Positions 1 through 6,534 of a stretch of 12,286 nt of DNA are shown in pieces. Each line of letters begins with the position of its first letter. Within the stretch, counting starts at the first letter, position 1. A model generated the notes under the pieces. The model was not told the DNA's origin, made no database searches, and saw only the letters and a program-made list of their open reading frames with translations. Location: positions 1-12,286 of the forward strand of contig PWMO01000398.1 in the NCBI GenBank assembly GCA_003558175.1. The letters are read 5' to 3'. A program made the position numbers and the translations under genes. This stretch comes from Spirochaetaceae bacterium. GTDB taxonomy: Bacteria > Spirochaetota > Spirochaetia > DSM-27196 > PWMO01.

Positions 1-1170
1 ACCAGCGGCGGCATCATCTCGGTCGCATTCCTGATATTGATCGCGCCGCAGCTGGCGCGGTTCGCGTTGCGCTTCGGGCCCCCGGAATACTTCGCGCTGA
101 TGGTCTTCTCGCTGACCATCATCGCCAGCGTCTCGGCGCAGTCCCTCGTCAAGGGGCTTCTGGCCGGGTTCTTCGGCCTGCTGGTTGGGACGATCGGTCA
201 GGATCCGTTGATGGGCTATTCGCGCTTCACCTTCGGCATCACGCGACTGCTGACCGGGTTCCCGATGTTGCCGGTACTGATAGGGGTTTTTGCCATCTCG
301 GAGCTATTCTTGCAGCTGAGTAACGTAGGCAAAGCGCTGACGCAGGTGCCACAGAAGCTGACGAACATCCTGCCGAGCCGAAAAGAGCTGAAGAGTCTCT
401 TCCGCGTGATTGTCCCAACGTCCATCCTCGGAACGTTCCTGGGAATCATCCCGGGAACAGGCGGCGCCATCGCGTCCTTCTGGGCCTACAGCGAGGCCAA
501 GCGGTTCTCCAAAGAGCCCGAGACGTTCGGCACCGGAAACATCCTTGGTATTGCGGCCCCCGAAGCGGCCAACAACGGCACCACCGGGGGAGCGATGGTG
601 CCTCTGCTTACCCTCGGCATTCCCGGAGACGTGGTCACTGCGGTCATGCTCGGAGCGTTGCTGGTTGTCGGGATACGCCCCGGACCGATGCTCTTCCGTG
701 AATCGCCGGAGGTCATTCATGCGCTGTTTGTGGCGCTCATCTTCGCTCAGTTTCTGATACTGGCCATCGGGCTGCTCAGCGTCCGCATCTTGCCCAAGGT
801 GCTCAAGACCCCGCCACAGATTCTCTTTCCCACCATCCTGGCGTTGTGTTTCATCGGAGCGTTTTCGCTCAACAACAGCCCGTATGACATGTTGATTGCG
901 CTATCCTTTGGCGTGATCGGCTTCTTTCTGAAGCGGCACGGGTTCCCGCCGGCAGCGTTGATCCTGGGCGTGATTCTGGGACCACTCGCCGAGGGGCATC
1001 TCAATCGCGCCCTGATAACCACGCACGGTGATTGGACTATTCTCTTTCGGCCCCCAATAACCACCGTATTTTACATCCTGGCGGCACTGTCCGTTCTCTA
1101 CGCGCTGAAGGGAGCGACCGCGGTCAAGAAGCGCGCCGGTATGAACAACAACAGTAAGGGCGAAGACTGA
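1..1170 (+). CDS. tctA: TctA-family tripartite tricarboxylate transporter permease, 5' truncated by window edge
   Basis: This is the large inner-membrane permease of a tripartite tricarboxylate transporter (TTT), which with a small membrane subunit (TctB) and a periplasmic binding protein (TctC) imports carboxylates by secondary transport. The frame is open from base 1, so the gene starts outside the window; a TTG at 37 is internal. 389 residues are visible against about 500 for the family, so roughly the first quarter is missing. The family signature GIIPGTGGAIASF lies near visible residue 150 and a GIPGD motif near 206. An early visible stretch, RFGPPEYFALMV, is also typical, and hydrophobic segments recur to a charged tail. 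The substrate cannot be read from sequence. No gene follows on this strand, so it is probably the last gene of its operon, with TctB and TctC expected upstream. The convergent FadR-type regulator may control it (inference). Confidence 0.93.
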   Translation, partial: TSGGIISVAFLILIAPQLARFALRFGPPEYFALMVFSLTIIASVSAQSLVKGLLAGFFGLLVGTIGQDPLMGYSRFTFGITRLLTGFPMLPVLIGVFAISELFLQLSNVGKALTQVPQKLTNILPSRKELKSLFRVIVPTSILGTFLGIIPGTGGAIASFWAYSEAKRFSKEPETFGTGNILGIAAPEAANNGTTGGAMVPLLTLGIPGDVVTAVMLGALLVVGIRPGPMLFRESPEVIHALFVALIFAQFLILAIGLLSVRILPKVLKTPPQILFPTILALCFIGAFSLNNSPYDMLIALSFGVIGFFLKRHGFPPAALILGVILGPLAEGHLNRALITTHGDWTILFRPPITTVFYILAALSVLYALKGATAVKKRAGMNNNSKGED

Positions 1171-1208
1171 CAGAAGGCGGAAACAGCAGGGATCGCCGGA
1201 CGACCATA

Positions 1209-1237
1209 GCGCGGGCCGCTGTCATGAGCTCCCGCGC
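1209..1237. terminator. Possible hairpin between convergent tctA and GntR genes
   Basis: Arms GCGCGGG (1209-1215) and CCCGCGC (1231-1237) pair perfectly around a 15-base loop, which holds a smaller GCT/AGC pairing. It lies 38 bases after the tctA stop and 31 bases from the regulator's stop, where a shared terminator would be expected. There is no T-run on either side, so intrinsic termination is doubtful; it may only be an mRNA 3' stem. Confidence 0.35.
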
Positions 1238-1268
1238 AGAGTGCGCCCCGCTTGTTCGCAGTCTGGAT

Positions 1269-2006
1269 TCAGTTCCCGGCGTCAGCCACAGCGCCGTCCG
1301 CCTTTTGAGAAATGTCTCGCATCTTTGCCCGGGTGCGAGCGGCACTGCGCTGCAGGTGGCTGCGCATCATCTGTTCGGCCAATTCTCCGTCTCGTTCCCG
1401 AATTGCCTCAACAATGCGTTTGTGCTCTTCCAGGGCCGTGGCGTGGTCATGGCGCGTTCTCCGAGCAGAGCTGTAGGTCCGGATGATCCCCTCCATGATT
1501 ATGGGAATCACCCGCATGATCACGGTGTTCTTGCTTGCGTTGGCGATGCTACGATGAAATTCCAACTCGATGCTCATGCTTACCTTGCGGTCGCGAACGA
1601 TCTGCTCCATGTCCGCAAGGTGTGTCTCGATAGCTTCGAGGTCTGCCGCATCAGCGTTTTCTGCGGCTAGTCGAGCCACGCCCGGCTCTATGATGAGCCG
1701 GGCCTCAACCAGAGACTGTCGCAGGACGTCTCCGGGCACGTTCCCAAGTCGCAGCGGATCGGTCTCCACTCCCGGGTTGTCGGTCACGAAGGTACCCGTG
1801 CCGCGCACCACACGCAGTACGTTCTGTGCCACAAGCGCACGGATCGCCTCGCGGATAGTGGGCCGACTCAGCCCGAAGAGCTGTGCCAGTTCCTGTTCGC
1901 TCGGCAGCCGATCTCCCGGCTTGAGCTGCCCGTCCTGAATCAGCATCATGATGTGGTCGGCAACTTCACCGCTCAGTCTCTCGCCTCTTTTGATCCTTGG
2001 ATACAT
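1269..2006 (-). CDS. GntR-family transcriptional regulator, FadR subfamily (FCD domain)
   Basis: A DNA-binding repressor or activator of the FadR/FCD group, whose members sense small organic acids. From ATG 2006 it is 245 residues, normal for the family. Residues 1-75 form the winged helix-turn-helix, with LKPGDRLPSEQELA, the recognition stretch SRPTIREAIRAL and the wing RGTGTFV. The rest is an all-helical FCD ligand domain. Its three metal-binding histidines are visible in EFHRSIA, EEHKRIV and RSHLQR; the usual Asp four residues before the first His is Glu here. The frame is open up to a TTG at 2135, but that 43-residue extension does not look like the family and would run through the promoter palindrome, so I chose ATG 2006. 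No good Shine-Dalgarno precedes it (GAGG 15 bases away). It converges on tctA, so carboxylate-transport control is plausible but unproven. Confidence 0.9.
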   Translation of the reverse strand: MYPRIKRGERLSGEVADHIMMLIQDGQLKPGDRLPSEQELAQLFGLSRPTIREAIRALVAQNVLRVVRGTGTFVTDNPGVETDPLRLGNVPGDVLRQSLVEARLIIEPGVARLAAENADAADLEAIETHLADMEQIVRDRKVSMSIELEFHRSIANASKNTVIMRVIPIIMEGIIRTYSSARRTRHDHATALEEHKRIVEAIRERDGELAEQMMRSHLQRSAARTRAKMRDISQKADGAVADAGN

Positions 2007-2010
2007 ACAT

Positions 2011-2022
2011 GCAGTATACTGC
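2011..2022. promoter_or_regulatory. Perfect 12-bp palindrome, candidate FadR-type operator (autoregulation)
   Basis: GCAGTATACTGC is its own reverse complement and sits 4 bases upstream of the regulator's ATG. Its centre GTATAC fits the GT-N(2-3)-AC core typical of FadR-subfamily operators. It contains the putative -10 TATACT, so bound regulator would block its own promoter. Family rules are established knowledge; the assignment here is inference. Confidence 0.55.
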
Positions 2023-2041
2023 CTCAGGGATCTCTTTGGAA
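2013..2041 (-). promoter_or_regulatory. Possible sigma-70 promoter of the GntR gene, giving a leaderless mRNA
   Basis: On the minus strand, TATACT (2013-2018, five of six to consensus) lies 17 bases after a weak TTCCAA (2036-2041, three of six). With the usual 6-7 base gap, transcription would start at or next to the A of ATG 2006, giving a leaderless transcript. This would explain the missing Shine-Dalgarno. Confidence 0.35.
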
Positions 2042-2044
2042 CAC

Positions 2045-2061
2045 CAGACGCCCGACGTCTG
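2045..2061. repeat. Inverted repeat upstream of the GntR gene
   Basis: CAGACG and CGTCTG pair perfectly around CCCGA. It lies just upstream of the putative -35 in the 129-base gap after the glycine-rich lipoprotein gene. No T-run follows, so it is more likely a protein-binding site or a weak stem than a terminator. Confidence 0.35.
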
Positions 2062-2135
2062 ATGTAAGAGTAGCGAAACCGAGTTTTTTGCGCCGCCACA
2101 GGCACAGCGTCTCCGTTTGCAGCGCTCGGCGTCAA

Positions 2136-4193
2136 TCATTCAGGGAGCGCGTAACGGATGATTACCATACCCGAGCCACCAGAGCCGCCCTCAAACGCCG
2201 CTGAGCTCGACGTACCGGCGCTTGCGCCGCCGCCACCGCCGCCGGAGTTGGGTTGCGCGTCACCTCCGGGGCCGCGACCGACGGGTGCAGAGCCGGCGCC
2301 TGCCGCTCCGCTTCCCGGTTGCCCGGAACCAACCGCGCCGCCGCCACCACCGCCGGCGTATTCCAGCACCACTCCGGTGATGTCGCTGACCAGCCCGGCT
2401 CCACCATCGCCGCCGTTGTCGGTGCCGCCACTCGTTGAACCTTGCGCTCCGGCGCCGCCACCGCCGCCGGCACCGCCCGGGACGTTCCACGGGTCGCGGG
2501 CGTCAGCGCCGCGGTTCCCTTGATTCAGCACGCCGTTCGCGCCAAATCCACGCCATGCGGCTCCACCGCCCGAAGCTCCCGCAACGCCTCCGATGGCGCC
2601 GGCGCTTCCACCGCCTCCGCCACCGCGAGCCCGAATGGCGCCGAAGTGGGAGTCTCCACCGATGCCGCCGGCAGCCATTGGGACAGCACCTGCGCCGCCC
2701 GCACCAACGATGACAGCTACGGCTGAGTCAGCAAGGTCTGCAGCGGAGATTGTGCCCGCAACAAATCCTCCGCTGCCGCCACCGCCGCCTGATACCGACG
2801 CCGTCGAGCCCTCAACCGAGCCTCCGCCACCGCCGCCGCCGATTACGAGGTAGCGCAGTTCTGCTACCCCAACCGGCACGGTGAAAGCCCGTTCCACGTC
2901 CGCTATGGTGTAAGACAGGACGGCATACTGTTGGCCGTTCTCGGTGATCACCTCATACGAGTCAACTTCATTCCAGCGGGCAAACAGGGTCAGGTCTTCA
3001 GTAACCGTGTCTGCCTCAAAGTCCCATGCGCGACCACCTTCGGCAGCCGTAAACCATCCCACAAAGGCGTGCCCGGAGCGCGTGGGCGTCGGCGCCGGCA
3101 GAAACACCGTCTCCCCTTCATCCACCGCTTGCGAATCTATGGCGGTTCCACCCTGGCTATCAAAATCAACGGTGAAGACCGAAGTGGTCCACTGCGCATA
3201 GAGGATAATATCCTCAAGAATCGTGTCGGTGTCGAAATTCCAGGGTACCCCGCCGGTGGGCTCCGTGAACCAGCCGGTAAACAGCTGGTTGGGTTTGACC
3301 GGATCTGTGGGCGCGTTTGCCGTGTGCGCGTAGCGTACCAGTTGCGGGTCGACCAGGGGCGATCCGCCCTGCGCGTCAAATGTGACTTCACGGAAGACTG
3401 GACGCGTGAACGCATCCCCGTTCAGGGTGACGGTCCGTTCAGTGCTGATACCGTTGTAAACGTAGACCAGTTCGTCTACCGTCGCAAGCAGCTCGCCGTC
3501 ACCATCGAAAAACCGGATCGTGAGCCGGAACGAACCTGCCGCGCGTTCGCTTTGGCCGATTACGGTTGTACTTCCCTCAATGGTACCGGCAAGCCACGCT
3601 CCTTCACCCAGACGGTACTCAACCGATTGGACCGGCTCTTCTTCCGGCCACTGAACCGTCACAGAGAAAGAACCACTTCCCTCAGCCAGAAACTGCAGTG
3701 AGACCGACACCGCGCTGGAAAGCCCGGCAGACACGACGATACTCTCCTGCGATCCGTGCGCAATCACCGCCGCATCAGCTTCAGGATCTTCCGGATCACC
3801 GTCATAAGCGTCCACCAGCAACGTGTACGTGCCGGGAACAATATCACGCAGCGCAACCGCCTCCGAGAGCCCGCCGTCTTCCGACGCCGCTACGTTCCGC
3901 GTAAGATTCGCTGCAGCCGCTGCACTGTTCTCGAGTGTGAAGCGATAGTACTGGATGCGCTCGCGCTGCGATGCTTCAGGAAACAGCGTCATGGCTCGGA
4001 TCCCGTCCAAGCCTCCCGCTAAGGAGATAACGACCGTACCGGTGGTCATGTCGGCGTCGCCGGGTTCAGTTCCAGCCATCTGCTCAAAGCCCGCTGGACC
4101 GGAGAAAGGCTGCATGCAGCCCACGAGGAGAATCAATAGGGCTATGCTTGCGGCAGCAAGAGCCGAGACGCCGTTCCGACCACGATTACTCAT
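2136..4193 (-). CDS. Lipoprotein with Ig-like module, two InlB B-repeats and glycine-rich C-terminal domain
   Basis: A predicted exported lipoprotein of 685 residues. Residues 1-26 are a lipoprotein signal peptide ending in the lipobox LLVGC (Cys26). Residues about 50-262 form a beta-rich module homologous to that of the 4908-6179 gene: both share FPE near the start, a D[IL]VPGT turn, LAEG before a W-containing strand, an EYR motif and a YVY motif near the end. Two InlB B-repeats (Listeria-Bacteroides type, F[DS].QGG...GWF...W.F...LYAQW) occupy 269-335 and 341-407. Residues 436-685 are extremely glycine-rich and finish GGSGMVIIRY, the hallmark ending of bacterial glycine-rich domains seen in surface proteins. 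ATG 4193 is preceded by GGAG 8 bases upstream that overlaps the previous gene's stop, so the two genes are probably translationally coupled. Likely a surface or adhesion protein; the ligand is unknown. Confidence 0.88.
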   Translation of the reverse strand: MSNRGRNGVSALAAASIALLILLVGCMQPFSGPAGFEQMAGTEPGDADMTTGTVVISLAGGLDGIRAMTLFPEASQRERIQYYRFTLENSAAAAANLTRNVAASEDGGLSEAVALRDIVPGTYTLLVDAYDGDPEDPEADAAVIAHGSQESIVVSAGLSSAVSVSLQFLAEGSGSFSVTVQWPEEEPVQSVEYRLGEGAWLAGTIEGSTTVIGQSERAAGSFRLTIRFFDGDGELLATVDELVYVYNGISTERTVTLNGDAFTRPVFREVTFDAQGGSPLVDPQLVRYAHTANAPTDPVKPNQLFTGWFTEPTGGVPWNFDTDTILEDIILYAQWTTSVFTVDFDSQGGTAIDSQAVDEGETVFLPAPTPTRSGHAFVGWFTAAEGGRAWDFEADTVTEDLTLFARWNEVDSYEVITENGQQYAVLSYTIADVERAFTVPVGVAELRYLVIGGGGGGGSVEGSTASVSGGGGGSGGFVAGTISAADLADSAVAVIVGAGGAGAVPMAAGGIGGDSHFGAIRARGGGGGGSAGAIGGVAGASGGGAAWRGFGANGVLNQGNRGADARDPWNVPGGAGGGGGAGAQGSTSGGTDNGGDGGAGLVSDITGVVLEYAGGGGGGAVGSGQPGSGAAGAGSAPVGRGPGGDAQPNSGGGGGGASAGTSSSAAFEGGSGGSGMVIIRYALPE
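2139..2888 (-). repeat. Glycine-rich low-complexity region (residues 436-685)
   Basis: The DNA is dominated by imperfect GGC/GGT-type codon repeats encoding runs of up to seven or eight glycines broken by Ala, Ser and short non-glycine strands. The region opens with a beta strand (FTVPVGVAELRYLVIGG) and closes with MVIIRY, which brackets a folded domain rather than random filler. Runs of GGC codons could slip in replication. Confidence 0.8.
2973..3173 (-). repeat. InlB B-repeat, second copy (residues 341-407)
   Basis: It begins VDFDSQGGT, has VGWFTAAEGG in the middle and ends TLFARW, the canonical beta-grasp-like pattern of Listeria-Bacteroides repeats. It follows the first copy after five linker residues. 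Confidence 0.85.
3189..3389 (-). repeat. InlB B-repeat, first copy (residues 269-335)
   Basis: It begins EVTFDAQGG, has TGWFTEPTGG in the middle and ends ILYAQW. It is about the same length as the second copy and clearly homologous, but diverged enough to be an old duplication. Confidence 0.85.
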
Positions 4194-4198
4194 AGCAA

Positions 4199-4786
4199 CT
4201 ACTCCGGCAGAACCAGCAACGTATGGTTTCCCGAGTACGCGAAGCCGTCCAGCGAGATCTCCAGCGTAATTGTGAAAACCTTTCCGCTGTTCTTTGCGCT
4301 GATCGGCCCATTCCCCTCTTCATCACTCAGCAGAAGCCGAGAGCCGTTGCTGCCCTCAATTGCAACTCCCGGCTCGCTGCCGGTAAGCTCACTGCCGTCA
4401 AGCCTCCACCGATGGCTCTCAACCAGGTCACCAACAACATCGAGCGTAAAGCTTCCGCCGGCTATCACCTGGGACGGCGCTGTTCCGTCAAACAGTTGCG
4501 GCGCTGCGCCGGGAACGTGCAGCTCCAGGTGTACCTGGTAACCGCTCTGCGCCAGAACCTCCCCGCCGGCATCCGGCAGGTAGAGCATCGTGCATCCGGT
4601 CATCACGCCAACCACGAGCCACAGGAGCACAATGCGCGCCAGGCGAGAATGCGGAGCAATGCCCCGACCCGTATTCTGAATCGGGCGCCGGCGCCGCCCG
4701 ACCGCAGCGCGGCGTTTCGGGCCGGTGTGCATAAACCCGGCGTGCGTGAAGGCGGTAAACTGTGGGTTCCTTGCGGGCAACTGCAT
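4199..4786 (-). CDS. Small lipoprotein consisting of one Ig-like module
   Basis: A predicted lipoprotein of 195 residues with no recognised function. The hydrophobic stretch IVLLWLVVGVMTGC gives a lipobox at Cys65. The basic N-region before it is unusually long (about 50 residues, Arg-rich), but the start is well supported: AGGAG (4795-4799) lies 8 bases before ATG 4786. A GTG directly before that ATG is the other possibility. Residues about 83-195 match the last 113 residues of the 4908-6179 protein: W[RQ][LI]DG, a shared GNGP motif, a [GR]VF.[IV]TLE strand and AY[ST]G.H near the end. This W-x-[LI]-DG...YSG pattern is common in Ig/PKD-like modules of spirochaetal lipoproteins. It lies between the other two lipoprotein genes, 121 bases after the first and 5 before the third, so it is probably part of one operon. 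Confidence 0.82.
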   Translation of the reverse strand: MQLPARNPQFTAFTHAGFMHTGPKRRAAVGRRRRPIQNTGRGIAPHSRLARIVLLWLVVGVMTGCTMLYLPDAGGEVLAQSGYQVHLELHVPGAAPQLFDGTAPSQVIAGGSFTLDVVGDLVESHRWRLDGSELTGSEPGVAIEGSNGSRLLLSDEEGNGPISAKNSGKVFTITLEISLDGFAYSGNHTLLVLPE

Positions 4787-4794
4787 CACGCGCG

Positions 4795-4799
4795 CTCCT
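4795..4799 (-). promoter_or_regulatory. Ribosome binding site deciding the start of the small lipoprotein gene
   Basis: AGGAG on the minus strand, 8 bases from ATG 4786. It fixes the long N-terminal region as translated, although the signal peptide's basic part is longer than usual. Confidence 0.7.
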
Positions 4800-4817
4800 G
4801 AAGGGTGTGGCGCCGTA

Positions 4818-4861
4818 ATCGCCGCCCCCTTCGGTTTCTCCCAAAGTGGACGGGCGGCGAT
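4818..4861. repeat. 10-bp perfect inverted repeat between lipoprotein genes
   Basis: ATCGCCGCCC (4818-4827) and GGGCGGCGAT (4852-4861) are exact reverse complements around a 24-base loop. The stem fills the middle of the 121-base gap between two lipoprotein genes. There is no T-run, so read-through, mRNA 3'-end protection or differential expression within the operon are more likely than full termination. Confidence 0.6.
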
Positions 4862-4907
4862 CCGGACGGTCGGCCCTCCGTTGAACAGTCAACAAGTGCG
4901 ACCGGCG

Positions 4908-6179
4908 TTACTCGTCGAGAACTACCCGCACATAGTGCGTCCCGGTGTAGGCGATACCGCCCTGCGTCACCTCGAGGGTTACGGCAAACACCCTCCCCGC
5001 GTTGAGCGCCTTTGTTGGCCCATTGCCCGATGCATGCGAGAGCGTCAATGTACTGCCGCCTCCGCCTACGGAGATACCGTTTCCGCTTCCGGTTACCGGC
5101 TCGCCGTCGATCTGCCACGCGTAGCTCTCCGCTCCGCCCACGTTGGCGATAATAATAAAGGTGTCTCCCACGGGAACGGTCGACTCCGGCGTCCCGGTAA
5201 AGAATGATTCAAGATCCTCAGGGACAGAGAGATCGACGGTTATTCCAACACCGCCACCAAACGAGAACGCCTCTTCGCGGCCGAGCAGCAGCGTCTTGCT
5301 GGTCAGGACGTTGGGGTAGACGTACCAGCGCTCAATGTAGTTAGCGGCTATCTCGTACGTGTCGGGAGTGCCGGGATCATCAACCAGCAGCCGTGCCTGG
5401 AGCATGAAGTCACCAAACTCGTGTGCGCCGGCGGCGCGCGCCTGGCGCAGGGTTCCCTCGAGGGAGAGATTCTCGGCAGACACCTCCGACCAGCCGCTCC
5501 AGCCTCCGCCGTCGTCAATGCGGTACTCGGCCTTGTTTACGCGGCTGAGCACCTCGTAGTCCGACCCTTGCTCCGCCGGATCGTCCAGATCCCACTGCAG
5601 AATCAGCTCCCAATCGCCCTCGCCCTCCGCAAGCGGGACCACGCTGACCGATACCGTGCTGAACTGACCACGAGCGACGCTGATGTCCGCGACACTCCCC
5701 GAGACCACCTGCGCCCCTGACAGTGACTCCGGGTCTGTCGGTATGCTGCCTCCCTGCGCATCGTAGCCTGCAACCTCTATGTCCCAGGTGCCGGGGACCA
5801 GATCGACAAAGTCTACCGCCTCGGTGATCTGCCCGTCCACGTCGGCCGCGGCAACCTTCGTCTGCTCCGGAGCACCAGAGGGCCCGTTGACGAGGCTGAT
5901 CACGTAGTAGTCGACGTCGGCAAGCTGAAGCTCGGGAAAGACGGTCTGGGCGCCGATCCCACCGCTCTGAACCGAGCCGACACTGATACCCGTTACTCCG
6001 CGCTGCGCCGGCCCCACCCCGTACTGCTGCAGTGGATTGTCGCACGCAACCGCCATGAACAGCGTGAACATAGCCATGATCGCCACCAACCGAAGACCAC
6101 CTGCCGGCTGCCTTAGGCGACCCCATGAGGATTCGAACAGCTCTGATGTTTCCGTCTTTGACATGATTTCCGTCTCCAT
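4908..6179 (-). CDS. Lipoprotein with two beta-rich modules, first gene of the lipoprotein cluster
   Basis: A predicted exported lipoprotein of 423 residues of unknown function. The hydrophobic segment at about 31-45 ends AVAC, giving Cys46; Ala at -3 is a relaxed lipobox of the kind spirochaetes tolerate. Residues about 62-305 are module 1, shared with the glycine-rich lipoprotein (VFPE, DLVPGTW, PLAEGEG, AEYRIDDG, WYVYPN). Residues about 311-423 are module 2, shared with the small lipoprotein (YAWQIDGE, ASGNGPTKA, VFAVTLEV, AYTGTHY). It is thus the composite parent of the set. ATG 6179 is supported by GGAG (6187-6190), 7 bases upstream; a second ATG at 6164 is less well placed. The sigma-54-like element at 6256-6271 predicts a leader of about 66 bases. 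Probably anchored at the outer membrane or periplasmic face (inference). Confidence 0.83.
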   Translation of the reverse strand: METEIMSKTETSELFESSWGRLRQPAGGLRLVAIMAMFTLFMAVACDNPLQQYGVGPAQRGVTGISVGSVQSGGIGAQTVFPELQLADVDYYVISLVNGPSGAPEQTKVAAADVDGQITEAVDFVDLVPGTWDIEVAGYDAQGGSIPTDPESLSGAQVVSGSVADISVARGQFSTVSVSVVPLAEGEGDWELILQWDLDDPAEQGSDYEVLSRVNKAEYRIDDGGGWSGWSEVSAENLSLEGTLRQARAAGAHEFGDFMLQARLLVDDPGTPDTYEIAANYIERWYVYPNVLTSKTLLLGREEAFSFGGGVGITVDLSVPEDLESFFTGTPESTVPVGDTFIIIANVGGAESYAWQIDGEPVTGSGNGISVGGGGSTLTLSHASGNGPTKALNAGRVFAVTLEVTQGGIAYTGTHYVRVVLDE

Positions 6180-6255
6180 TCGTTTTCTCCGGTACCGTCA
6201 CTGGAAAGAGGCAGTCACAGCGCGACTCTCCGCCCAGGCAGTCTCGCGAACTAAT

Positions 6256-6271
6256 AGCGAAAAGCGTGCCA
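6256..6271 (-). promoter_or_regulatory. Candidate sigma-54 (-24/-12) promoter of the lipoprotein cluster
   Basis: Minus-strand TGGCACG-CTTT-TCGCT fits the consensus TGGCACG-N4-TTGCW with one mismatch (C for T), keeping the essential GG and GC with exact spacing. It predicts a start near 6246, about 66 bases before ATG 6179. I see no convincing sigma-70 promoter in the same gap. Confidence 0.6.
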
Positions 6272-6319
6272 TGTGCTTGAGCTGATTAAGTGTATAAGGG
6301 TAAATGATTTATGAGTTCT

Positions 6320-6339
6320 GATCCGGTGTTGCACGGATC
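6320..6339. repeat. Inverted repeat upstream of the sigma-54-like promoter
   Basis: GATCCG (6320-6325) and CGGATC (6334-6339) pair around 8 bases, about 75-93 bases upstream of the predicted lipoprotein transcript start. GGATCGGG recurs at 6336-6343 and 6417-6424. It could be a regulator site; this is weak evidence. Confidence 0.35.
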
Positions 6340-6348
6340 GGGACCCCT

Positions 6349-6391
6349 ATGCATCACGCATATTCCATGCAATTCGCAATGCGTTCTGCAT
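6349..6391. promoter_or_regulatory. Cluster of ATGC/GCAT words, possible activator-binding region
   Basis: ATGCAT (6349-6354), CACGCATAT (6355-6363), ATGC (6367-6370), ATGCGT (6379-6384) and GCAT (6388-6391) lie in both orientations within 43 bases. They are about 100-145 bases upstream of the predicted sigma-54 start, where bacterial enhancer-binding proteins usually bind. CACGCATAT also occurs upstream of the sigma gene. Confidence 0.35.
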
Positions 6392-6430
6392 ACCCAGCAA
6401 ATGGGGTCGCACTTTGGATCGGGTACTGAA

Positions 6431-6456
6431 CGGGCCGCCCGGATTCGGGCGGCCCG
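6431..6456 (-). terminator. Strong hairpin downstream of ppdK
   Basis: CGGGCCGCCCG (6431-6441) and CGGGCGGCCCG (6446-6456) form a perfect 11-bp GC-only stem with a 4-base loop, 78 bases past the ppdK stop. On the minus strand only TTCAGT follows, so the T-tract is poor. It still most likely ends ppdK transcription and shields the lipoprotein promoter behind it. Confidence 0.6.
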
Positions 6457-6481
6457 CTTCATGTTGCGTGTTGCTTGTTGT

Positions 6482-6497
6482 TCGCACGCCGGTGCGA
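6482..6497 (-). repeat. Small hairpin in the ppdK 3' region
   Basis: TCGCAC and GTGCGA pair perfectly around GCCG. It is the middle of three successive hairpins after ppdK (the others are at 6520-6534 and 6431-6456). There is no T-run. Confidence 0.45.
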
Positions 6498-6519
6498 TCT
6501 CGATGTCGAAACCAGCCAC

Positions 6520-6534
6520 CGGCGCAACGCGCCG
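6520..6534 (-). repeat. Small hairpin directly after the ppdK stop codon
   Basis: CGGCGC and GCGCCG pair perfectly around a 3-base loop and abut the TAG stop codon. There is no T-run. It could protect the mRNA 3' end or act with the larger hairpin further on. Confidence 0.45.

Noticed and set aside
2007..2135. TTG at 2135 as start of the GntR gene (43 extra residues)
   Set aside because: The extension is unlike FadR-family N-termini and would place the operator palindrome inside the coding region.
2158..2523. Proline-rich plus-strand frame (121 codons)
   Set aside because: It is the mirror of glycine codons (GGC read as GCC/CCG) in the glycine-rich domain.
2158..2860. Repetitive DNA that could suggest a CRISPR array or tandem repeat locus
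   Set aside because: There are no regular repeat and spacer units; the pattern follows glycine codons in frame.
2931..3701. 256-codon plus-strand frame opposite the InlB-repeat lipoprotein
   Set aside because: It is a shadow of a gene with clear signal peptide and repeats, and its composition (Arg-rich, no domain) is typical of an antisense frame.
6286..6519. 77-codon minus-strand frame with several cysteines in the ppdK-lipoprotein gap
   Set aside because: It starts with GTG without a Shine-Dalgarno, spans the terminator-like hairpins and would run through the activator region. Its RAARIRAAR stretch is merely the hairpin translated.
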